Assembly: GCF_000340215.1 (NCBI RefSeq)
Contig: NW_006921541.1
Span: 1,771,527 to 1,835,526 of the forward strand
Length of the DNA stretch: 64,000 bases
Source: Pseudocercospora fijiensis CIRAD86
Taxonomy: Eukaryota; Ascomycota; Dothideomycetes; Mycosphaerellales; Mycosphaerellaceae
Direction of reading: 5' to 3'
In this document: positions 10,622-20,181 of the stretch, in pieces
Position numbering within the stretch: position 1 is the first letter of the stretch
Layout of the letters: each line of letters begins with the position of its first letter
Translations under genes and position numbers: made by a program
The notes under the pieces: generated by a model
What the model was told of the DNA's origin: nothing
The model's database searches: none
What the model saw: only the letters and a program-made list of their open reading frames with translations

Positions 10622-11478
10622 CTAGAGGAGAGGGCACTGAGACTGACCGGATGGCTGGTTTGTAGCGGAATCGGATGCACCGTAGCCAAGAGGCGTACTG
10701 TCTGGCTGTTCGGCGCTAGTAGTATTGCTGTAAATGCTATCACTGTAGCCTCGTTAGCGTTTTAAGAAAAAAAAAAGTCTAAGACTGTAGACAGTATAAC
10801 GTACAAGATATTACAGAAAGCCTGATCAGCAGGGTTATCTAGACCAGTACTGCCGTTGCCAATTGGACTGGCGATGCCGTTACTACCCGAAGATTCCGGC
10901 AGACCACTACCACTGCTACTGAAAGGCTGGGTGATTGGATCTGCGAGATTTTGGCCGCCTTGTTGCTGGTTTGGAGCAAAGCCTTGCAGCGATCGATCGC
11001 TCTTTTGATCTTGGCCAGAAGATGACTGAATGGGCGAGGCGAGCGCCTGTGAACATTGCTGTGGGCACTGCTGCTGGCATTGGTCCTCTTGGTCATTGTC
11101 CTGGAAGTACTGCTGGCAGTAGCTGCTGCATTGGTTTACGCAGTCGGGATGCTGAGTATCATCCTTGGCTGGGTGATCGTACTTGAGGATGCCTCCCAAG
11201 GTACCGCCATTGTCGCTGGGAGAGGAAGCGCCGTAAGGGCTGTCGTCCTGTTGCCCTGGCCTGCCGACAAGAGGTAAGCCTGAGCCATCGCTGCCAGTCA
11301 GACTGCCTAAAGATGGCAAGTTTGAACCTCCGCCACCACTTCCAGTCAGACTGCCTAGAGATGGCAAGTTTGAACCTCCGCCACCGCCAATAAGGTCACC
11401 AACGAGCGGTAGGCCCTGATCGGTTGGTAGAGCGGAAGCGAGCCCAGCTGCAACAGCGAAGCTGGATTTGAAATGCAT
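10622..11478 (-). CDS. Secreted Cys-rich repeat protein (effector-like)
   Basis: Exon 11478-10805 and exon 10742-10622 give 264 residues. The 62-base intron has donor GTACGT and branch CTAAC. Splicing replaces a run-on tail with one of the same Ser/Gln/Pro-rich style, ending in Cys-Pro-Leu-Leu. Residues 1-17 form a signal peptide (Lys, then a hydrophobic Ala/Val/Leu core, Ala-Leu-Pro). Residues 25-65 hold a 16-residue Gly/Ser/Leu unit present twice (a 48-base DNA repeat). Six Cys at 113, 117, 121, 134, 138 and 142 form CX3CX3C-X12-CX3CX3C; two more lie at the C terminus. I know no family with this pattern. Secretion is inferred. A 20-base sequence around the start codon has an inverted copy just 3' of the stop (10556-10575). 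Confidence 0.75.
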
Positions 11479-12265
11479 TTTGAGAAACGATTGGAAGGAT
11501 GAATGTACGAGGAGGAAAAGACTGGTGACCGGTCGAGATAATACTTCGCCTTGACGCTAATTAAGAGCATTCTTATGTCTCTTCTCCATGCCTCCTCTGA
11601 GGGTAATTTCAAACTTCCCGATCGTCACACTCCGGGACAGAGACATGTCCATGTCGGTGTACGAAAGATTGCGTAGAGTGAGCGTCACGCATATGCCGTC
11701 AAATAAGCCTGTCACGGCTTGGTATGTGACAGGACTGGTGAGGCATGGCAATCTCATCTTTATGAAACGAACGTCCACGCCAGACCTGTCTCATGAGGTC
11801 TTGAAGCAAGATGAACGGCAGAAAAGGCGGCAATCTCTTCTAGCATTGCATGTTAGCGGGTCAGTGTAGGTCGCTTCGAATGCGAATTTTGACTTTTGAG
11901 TACAATACAGTAAGTATCCCGGCCGATGCTGACTGTTCCATGCCTGCCATCAAACGCGCGAATCCATGCCCAAACGTGACAGCACGCGATCACGTTAAGA
12001 AACACCCTGAAGGTGATTGTGTTGCATTCGAGGAACTTTGAGACACGAAGCTGAAGTGCCATGGAGCTTTTTCGCTTCTCATTCTTTCATGAGTCATAAC
12101 TCGAAATGCTTTCATCTTCGAAGATCTCCCTCAGACGAGGAAGAGAAGACCTTAACGCCTGGCAGAGCTCAGAATGTGCTAAATGTCGCGATTCGACGGA
12201 TACCAGACGCTACTCCAGGTCCTAGAATATCAATGTCCCTCATCTCAAGCGAATCCCCACTCCCT
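11479..12265. other. Intergenic, small unassigned frames
   Basis: This holds the promoter of the Cys-rich gene and the 3' side of the GTPase gene. Frames of 73 codons (11778-11557, minus, no ATG) and 93 codons (plus, 11588-11869) overlap each other. Neither shows a domain, so I do not call a gene. Confidence 0.35.
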
Positions 12266-15200
12266 CTACCTCCTCTCCAAAACTGCAACCCTCTCGCGAT
12301 TCTCATGCGAAAGATACGTAAAAAACAAACTCACAAGCGCGATCGAGACCAACAACGGCACCGAAGCATTCTGCAAATCAGACTTATGATTCCACTCAAA
12401 GAGCCAGAGGAAAAAGAAAATAATCCACGGCGTGAGGCAAAAGACCAGACCAGCCAGGATACGAATGAAAGATGGCAGCTCGACAGCGTAAAGGCCCCAG
12501 AACGTGTCGTATTTGCCATCGTTCCAGTCGACCGGGGCTTTCTTTTTTGGTAAGAGGGATAGTGCGATGGTCGTGCTAGCTAGAACAGATCGGATTTGTT
12601 CTCTCAGGTTTTTTGGACGTGTGCCGGGAACATAGTCTTCGTCTCCGGCATGGAGGTGATAGTAGTAGTCTGAGAAACTTTGATCGCCGATGGGCGGGTC
12701 GTCTTGGACGGGACATGGGGTCATGTGGTAATGATTGTTGTTGGGAGGATAGCCGTGTCGTATGCTAGATCCGCTGCCAGCTTTTGTTGGAGATTTGCGG
12801 AACTTGAGAGCAGTGTTCAGCTTCAGGAATTGAGACTATGGGTATTCTCAACTTACCTCGAAAAAGTCGCAGTGATCATATTGCCAGGGTGAGAACCAGA
12901 TTTGAAAAGGTGTTCTTAGTTCTCGATATTTCTTTTGCAAGCTCAGGAAGAAGCTTAGATCGTCGGTCTCGTCGGTGACTGTAACATGGCTGAAAGAACA
13001 GCCGGGTGGAGATCTGGTCCCGATATAAATGTATAGCTCATTGCTGCCGTGAACGAGAGCATTTTGTTGGTAACCGCCAGGTCTCAACGCAATAGGCGCA
13101 GACGGCTGTCCTGCGTCCCTGGAAGGACCAACGCCTGTGCTGTCGTCTGGTGCTGACGCGGCTTTAGCTTGTTGCCCAGACTTCATTTCATTAGAGCTGA
13201 GTGGTGGCCTATCGTTCTGCGATGGGGGATCCTCTAGAGTTACCTGCAGCATGCAGCTGGCTTGCCGTCTCCTTTTTCTTAAAGTTGGATTTTTTTTNNN
13301 NNNNNNNNNNNNNNNNNNNNNNNNNNNNNNNNNNNNNNNNNNNNNNNNNNNNNNNNNNNNNNNNNNNNNNNNNNNNNNNNNNNNNNNNNNNNNNNNNNNN
13401 NNNNNNNNNNNNNNNNNNNNNNNNNNNNNNNNNNNNNNNNNNNNNNNNNNNNNNNNNNNNNNNNAATCAGCTGATGCATCGGGTGCAGAATTATAACGAC
13501 CCTTACCAATTTCCATTTCAGCCGATGATAGCCAACCCTCAGCGCATGTTCTCTAGGCGCCAAAGGCCACCAATGCCAGCGTTGCCGCGTATAGTCTTCG
13601 ATCCAGCCTTTGACGAAATCTGCAATATTCGGATGGAAGCTAGAAAAGATTTCGGTCCTTTCGCAAGGAAGGCTTGCTAAAACCGTCGCGATAGCTGAGA
13701 TCTGTGAAGTGGTCACTTGTGCGCCCCTGGAGAAAATAGGTCTTGCTGCCAAGATAGCAAATATGCTTTTCTTCCTCCGATCGCCATTTTGCTTGACTCC
13801 GAGGCTCTCAGATAGTGGCACTGTGGCGTGCTCTGCCATGCTCGCCTCAGCTTTCATGAATTGCACTTCCTGTGGGTTGAGTTTCTGACCTGTGCTCTCT
13901 CCAAGTCCCGTCGAAAAGTCACTTCCCACAGAGTCACTTGCATCTGCTTTCTGCTCTTCGTGCTCTTGTATCTGCTCTTGCGGCAAGTCGACATAAGAAC
14001 GGTATCTGCGTTCGCTGAGAGTGGAGCTACTATGCCGGGTTGATACTGGTGTCCTGCGTTCGGGAATATTCGCTTTGGCATCTCTGAGTTCAGCCTGCTT
14101 ACGTAGCCATTGGCGTTTTTGGTCTTCGAGCGCGTGTTGCAAGGTTGGAAGATCGAGTACTTCCAGCCAGCTTGAAGGTAATTCATCATTCCCAAAGTCC
14201 ATTTGTTCTTTCGGGCTTGCTTCTCCTGGCTTAAGATGTATACGGTCTTCATCAGAAGCGTCCTTTGCCGCGGCCTCCTGACGCCTGATTTCTTCCTCTA
14301 ACGGACGGACCCTTCGGTCCTTCTCACTGGGGTCACGTTCTTGGGAATATACCTTCGCTTGAAGCAATTCCAGCTCTCTTGCGCGTTCTGCCTCCAAGTT
14401 CGCCATGTTGACCTGCAATCTGTGGCGCTCCTCGACAATCCGCTCCATATCAATCTGTGACTGCTGCATCAGCCTAGAGATTTCCCTCTTCGCCTCTGAA
14501 TCAACTTCGGCCATGTCCATCTTGAGCATGTCCAGCTCTTTTTGATATCTTTGCTGAAGTTCAATCAAATCCTTATTGACTTGCATACCAGCAGCTGTGT
14601 CGAGCAGTACCAGTCTTTGGTCAACCATCTCTTCCTGTATTTTTAGAGCAAATGGGTGACTATTACTGAGTATTGCCTTCACAATGCTCATTGCAGATTC
14701 TCGAGTGCGTGTATGTCGCATGACCTTACTGCCATGCTCGATCATCGCCCCCCAAAAGCCGTCTTCGCTGATCAGTTCCAGCTCCCGCTGCTCGCCGATC
14801 GTCACATACTCCAAATTGTCCCACTTAGTCGTGGCCAGTATTGTGCTATGCAAGCCTTCTCGTCCGACAAGCTTTTGGAACATGCGAAGATTGCGAGCTG
14901 CTGAGCCTCCGAGTCGACTGTTGTCGATCGCAAACAAATATATTAAGCCGCTGAGTCGGACATCGCTCTTGTAGGTGGCGACCATGTAGCTTGCAATTTC
15001 GCGGAGAATGTCGACATCCTTCCTCTGAGTATCGTCGAAACCAGGCGTGTCGATGAGATGTATAGTCAGCCTGTCGTTCCACTGGAATGCCCACTCCTGA
15101 ACGCTGGCGGTCTCTGGGGTTTGTGATAGATCAGCATGTTGACCGTTGAGCTCACAAGTTGAATAGCACGACCGACCTGACCTGATTCCATGGCCAATAC

Positions 15201-15359
15201 CGATGTCCTGCTCAACACATACACTAATGAATTCGCTTTTGCCAGCTCCTGTGATGCCCGTCACTGCGATGTATACATCTTCCCGTCTGCAAATGTCAGC
15301 TCAGAAGTTCTACCAGTGCTTTCCTCATACTCATCCTCATTTGTATCGCTCGAACCCAT
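12266..15359 (-). CDS. GTPase / coiled-coil / fungal membrane-module protein, interrupted by assembly gap
   Basis: Exons on the minus strand: 15359-15331, 15286-13507, an unknown number lost in the gap, a piece ending at 12857, and 12802-12266. The first intron (44 bases) has donor GTATGA and a CTGAC branch; the last (54 bases) has donor GTAAGT. The N terminus is a P-loop GTPase of AIG1-like type: G1 GITGAGKS (residues 20-27), G3 DTPGFDD (from 89), G4 TKWD (163-166). A long coiled coil follows at about 240-340, then disordered sequence. Just before the gap comes a Trp-rich Trp-Trp-Pro-Leu-x-Pro ... Gly-Tyr-x-Arg-x-x-Trp motif. Beyond the gap come a DDLSFFLSL block, PPIGD, and two hydrophobic helices near the C terminus. 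These blocks recur in that order in a large Pezizomycotina family, so both sides belong to one gene. Function unknown; a signalling or self-recognition role is only inference. Confidence 0.7.
13225..13297 (+). other. Probable cloning-vector polylinker and low-quality read end
   Basis: Bases 13225-13240 read ggggatcctctagagt, identical to the pUC/M13 polylinker starting at a cut SmaI site. ACCTGCAG and CATGC follow in polylinker order with small errors, then noisy sequence runs into the N gap. The genomic insert therefore seems to end near 13224. Translation through this stretch is not fungal protein. Confidence 0.85.
13298..13464. other. Assembly gap (167 N)
   Basis: A run of N inside the GTPase/membrane-module gene. 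Its true length is unknown. Part of one coding exon, and probably the Cys-rich segment that follows the Trp-Pro-Leu motif in relatives, is missing here. Confidence 1.
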
Positions 15360-15769
15360 GCTGACGGAATGTTGAACACAAAGCGACCGCGAGATTGAGC
15401 TAAGCTGAACTCGAGCTCGAGCACAATGCAAGAGGGAGGTTGGTGAAAAGGCGTCTGACGATACGGTAGGGACCGCTCAGCCCCTCATGCCGTGCAACCC
15501 ACGGAGTAGGCCTCTCAACGAATGCGAAAAGCCCATGCAAGCCGCTTTCGATATTGGGAGATGCTGATCAATCGCTGGACCTCGAGAACATGCCAGAGCG
15601 GCTTATGTCAAAAACAGGAAGAATTTATCAAACGCTATGCTATGCTATGCCTGCCACTCGTCGCTCCGTCATAGACCCATTGCTCTACACCACCGCCCAG
15701 CCATCCCACTCTCGCAGAGCGTGCAGTCCCATTCCAGCTCACTCGAGGACCTCCTCCAGGCAAACTCCT
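15360..15769. other. Intergenic between GTPase gene and importin beta-3
   Basis: Promoter side of the GTPase gene and 3' side of the importin gene, both minus. A tgctatgctatgc run at 15637-15650 is the only repeat noted. No gene seen. Confidence 0.5.
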
Positions 15770-18700
15770 CTATCCGAATAAGGTCTTGACAGTATTTTGA
15801 GTCTCAGGAGGCAATGAGGCTAGTAGTTGGTTCGCATCGAGACCCGATATTTGAATAAGCTTCTTGCCCGCGCCAACAATTCGCTGGGCCATTTGACCTT
15901 GCAAAGTCTCTGCTTCGAGCGCTTGGGCAATGTATGTGAAGCACGCAGCAGCCTTGGACACCACAGTCTGGTTTTGTCTGCGGAAGCGAGTTAGCAAGTG
16001 TCGCTTCGTTGGAGGTGCTCTGGCTCGAGCGTGAAGGAAGGGTGCACTTACTCATCAATCAACTGCGCCAAAAAGCTATAAGCATACGGCGCGGCCTCCT
16101 CATCATTCGTCACAGGCAGAGTATCCACCCAGCCAGCGACAACATCCGACACGTTCTGCACCTTACTGTTGTTAAAATGAAGAATCTTTGCGATACTAGC
16201 ACAAGCATTCTCCGTTGCGAAGGCATCGTCCTCACTTCGTGCATTCGGTCGCTGCGTCACTTCGAAGAGGATGGGAAGTGAGCCGGCAGCAAATTCGGAC
16301 CATTGCTCGCCGCCCTTGTGCGCAGCGACACCAACACCATAGCAAGCTGCTTGTCGATTCGCAGCAGCGTCGTCTCGCATACCATCGACCAGCGGCTGTG
16401 CGATATGTGAGTAGTAGTGCCACGACGCGGGACCGCAGAACTCAAGGACATCGTCGAGGATGCAGAGAGCCCATTGCCTTTGTGTCGGGTCGGAGTTTGT
16501 GACGAAAATGTCGTAGTAGTTCAGAAGTCGCTCCCAGTGAGGCAGGAAGTTTTGACCTTGATGCTTGAAGATGGTGTGGAAAGCCTTGTTCATGTCCGAC
16601 AGCAGGGTCTGGTCGTCTTCCACGGCAAATTCGTACTCCTCGCCCGGTTCTTCACCGTCTTCGCGCTGCTCGGCCTCCTCAGCACGTTCCTTGACACGCT
16701 GTTGATAGTCCTTGAGCACGGTCTCAGCGGATGTGATAAAGGTGGCCATGTGGGTGTTCGAGAGGCAGTCTTTGCCGGATACCTCGACAGATTCGTAGAA
16801 GCATTGATACATTTCAGCCAAGGTCTCGATGGCGGGTTCGGTGTCGAGGACCTCAAGCACCTTCTCGATGGTTCCCTTCCACAGCTGAAGATATTCGTTG
16901 GAGTTGACGCCGTACGCGATCTTGTAGGAGTTGAGGAGGTGTGGGACAGCCTTGGCAGATGCGACTCGAACCGGGTCATGGAAGAAGAAAGCAAGCCCAG
17001 GTAGGGCGACTTTCTCCATAATCTCTGCGACATACGGCGCGAAGCCAGCTACGAGATTCTGCGCGTAGACGGTAATAAGCTCGATAGCCATGAACTTGTC
17101 GTCGAGCGTGCTGGTTTTGATCCCGATGTATTTGCCCTTGAGAGGGACCAGCTCCCAGCCCTCTTCTTGCTCGATTTGCGCAACGTTCTCCTCGTCGTCC
17201 AGAAGCTGAATGTCAGCCTTGGCCTGCGCAAGCTTCATGAGCGGTGGCATGACCGTCTGCAGGTAAGGGACAAAGTCTTGGCCGAGAACACGGCACATTC
17301 GGCCCCAGCAGTGCAGCAGATAGCTTTCTTGCGGATCGTCATCATCTGTGATGCCCTGCTGTACGGAGCCAAGAATGTTGACCAACTGGATGGCGTCTGG
17401 TCCCATTCGCTCCTTCCCAACAGCAAGCGCGATCAAAGTTGCGCACTCCATAGCCTTGGCGCGGAGCAACCTCTTTTCGCGCTCGTTAGGCTCTTGCAGA
17501 ACGCCAAATAGTGCTGGCATGAGCTCTGGGTACCACTTGCCGAATGTGCTCTCCGCGGAGTCGGCAACAGTGGCGATCGTGGAAAGGGCCTGCTCCTGAA
17601 CGAAACGCTTCGGGCTTCTGAGCAGTTGCATCAGGTTGGTCAGCAGTCTGTCGAGGTATGGTTCCAGGACCTCCTTCTCGGCCTCTTCGCAGAAGTTGAC
17701 CAGCGCAGCAGCAGCGTGCGACTGGACTCGTGGCTCAGGCGCGCCCAAAGTCTCAATCAGGGCTGGGAGGACAACGGAGTGGTACTTGGACTGCATCGTG
17801 CCCTTAAAGTCTGTGCTCATCTGGCCAAGCGCGTTGCAGGCAGCCCATCGAACACGCGGGTGCTCATCGCGGAGGGTTGGCATCAGCAGCTGGAGGACCT
17901 GGTTAAGCTCCCCTTCCATAATGTCGGCACAGCCCTCTGATATAGCACTGATGCACATCAGGGCAGCGTGCTTGTCCCTCCATGAGCCGGACTGGAGCAT
18001 TCTAGGGAGCCAGGTGAAGGTTGGAGGAAGCAAGTCCTTGCCACCAATCTTGTTCGCGAGTCGATCCATGGTCTGCTCTCCCGCGATGTGGTTCGAGTCG
18101 CTCTCATCGAAGTCCACGTCCTCTTGCGCATTCCAATCCTCTGCATCGTCATCGTCGAGACCGACATCGGTCATCATCGACAGGCATTGAGTGACCATGT
18201 CGGTGATGTAATTCTTGTCCTGCTTGCACATCTTCGGGTTGTAGTCGGCAAAGGTAGCCATCAGCTCAAGCGCATTCTGGCGTGCCGTGTCTTCCAGCTC
18301 CTTGTCCGAGATCATTTGCACGCAGATCGTTACGAGCGGTCCAAAGACACCCTTGAAAGCCTTGCTGGCGACTTCAGCGAGCTCAATGACAGCCATAAGA
18401 GCCTTGGTCAAGCCCTCGGACTCGCGAGCGTCCTTCAGCGGCACAAGTGTACCTAGGATGTCTGGAATGAGAATGAAGTATTTCGGCTGCGCCTTCTTCG
18501 TCAAGCTCTGGAAGAAAGAGGAGAATGCAGTCATGGTGGCAATGCGCACATTGACATCCTCATCCTTGAGTCCCTTCTGGAACACAGCAATGATGACCTC
18601 CTCATGCTGCTTCTCAATGATGCCTGGTGTAGTCTCGAAGATGCGGAAGGCTGACTCTCTCAAGCTCGCATCGGGGCTTTGGCTGGCCTGGTAGAGAGCA

Positions 18701-19220
18701 TTGAGCAGCTCTGGCCATGTGTCTCGCACGCCTTCGGGAGTGAGAATCTGCTCTTCGGTATATTGCCGTGCGATCTCGGCCACGGCATCGGCGATCTTGT
18801 GTCGGACAGTCTTGTTGGACTCGTTCGCGTAGTCTTCGAGGAGCTTGGCGCGGATGGCGGTCTTGGTTTGGTGGTTGAGTTGGAGGAAGATTTCTTTGCT
18901 CTCTTGTGTCGCGGCATCTTTGGCGGCACGCGTCGCTATTCGGCGAAAGATGATGGAGGCAAAGGAGCGTGTCTTGTACGTGTCAGTGCTTTGTCCTGCC
19001 TGCCAATACCACGCGTTTCCATGTCATGTGTACATACGCCATCATCGGTTGAGCCTCCCATCTGCTCGGCCAAGCCCATGAGCAGCACATCCGGACGCTT
19101 CTGCACCCATTCTATGTTGAGCTGCTCTTCCGCGTTTGCTCGCACAGTGTTGTCGGTACTCTGAAGAGCCTGCAACAGCTGCTGAAGTGCCGTGTGCAGC
19201 TCCGCCGGGAGGACAGACAT
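15770..19220 (-). CDS. PSE1: Importin beta-3 karyopherin (Kap121/Pse1, IPO5 family)
   Basis: Exons 19220-19038, 18972-16052 and 15977-15770 give 1103 residues, matching the family's roughly 1090. The introns are 65 bases (donor GTATGT) and 74 bases (donor GTAAGT, branch CTAAC). The protein is a solenoid of HEAT repeats. The N-terminal exon holds the importin-N region (EEQLNIEWVQKRPDVLLMGL). An acidic loop lies near residue 345 (DDDDAEDW), where this family has its Ran-binding insertion, and a second Glu-rich stretch lies around residue 820. The HEAT phrase HPRVRWAACNALGQMSTDF is highly typical. It carries ribosomal proteins, histones and other cargo into the nucleus under RanGTP control. It lies in tandem with SPT7. 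Confidence 0.95.
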
Positions 19221-20181
19221 GATGCTCTCGCGCTCGCAGTGTGCTCGTGCGTGTGTTGTTTATGTGGGGGTGACTCTGTGTTAATGGCGCGTAACCATGC
19301 GCCTGGGCTTCGCTTTCGGTCGCCGGCCGGCCTGAGTGAGTGTGTGTTCTGAGAGCGGTGCGCTCGAGAAGTTTTGCAACGTTGGTAATGCCAGGAAGTC
19401 GCTGGTGGGACTGATCTGAAGTTGCTAAGGTATGGACGCAAGCGTGAGCGCAAGCGCGTTGGCCAAATTATTTTCCAGCGCAGAGACCCTGGACGCTTCT
19501 CCAGAAGCAGAAGCAGGGGTCACGTCAACTCCGCGCTCGACCAATCACCGCCACCGCTGCACTCGAGTCGGCAACGTCTGTTTGTCCTCACTAATGTTGA
19601 GCTGGGCGCTTGCATGTGACAGACAAAGAGACATTGTAAAGAGAGGACACGAAAGCAATCGACCCATCGGCATGTGCTTCTCATTCCTGCTGATCGCCGA
19701 GCTCCCTTGCATCAATCCATCATGCTCTTCTCGGCACACCGAGACATCGTCATTAATAAGGCACACCACCATTTTGTACAATCTTTTTGTTCTTCCTCTG
19801 CTACTACCTGCTCCCCCTCCTCATCTCAGGCTCAAGATCTGACAGCGCCCAGCCACTATACAACCCTTCACTTTCTGGGCGAAATGAGATACTCCAAAAG
19901 AAAACAGAATCCTTGTCCCGCGTGGTCTGCTGGCCCGCATGAAATAAACCCCGCCCAATCCCTTCCATCCCGTGAATGCACCTCGCTGCGTGCTCCGTCA
20001 GACTGCTGGGGTATTTTCAAAAACAGATCCGTCCTCTCGTCAAACGCCATCCTGAACTGTATCAAGTGATATTGTGTTTCTGTCTTCAAAACTCTCGTCG
20101 CTCCTTCTTGAAGCGCATTTTCTCGTGTGCGAACGGGAGGCTGGCAAGTCGTTAGCATGTCAGCGTCCGGCTTCACCGCTC
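19221..20181. other. Intergenic, importin promoter and SPT7 3' region
   Basis: A 136-codon plus frame at 19432-19842 starts plausibly (ATG) but turns into Ser/Leu/Pro-rich sequence without a domain and overlaps likely promoter DNA. I do not call it. The rest is pyrimidine-rich sequence without features. Confidence 0.35.

Noticed and set aside
10562..10765. 67-codon plus frame starting Met-His-Phe-Lys-Ser
   Set aside because: Hydrophobic start resembles a signal peptide, but it is antisense to the second exon of the Cys-rich gene and the start is explained by the inverted repeat.
12848..13516. Protein read through the gap and the flanking bases
   Set aside because: About 70 bases next to the gap look like cloning vector and the N run has no sequence, so residues there are not real.
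19432..19842. 136-codon plus frame upstream of importin gene
   Set aside because: Has ATG but no domain, low-complexity end, and lies in the promoter region of the neighbouring gene.
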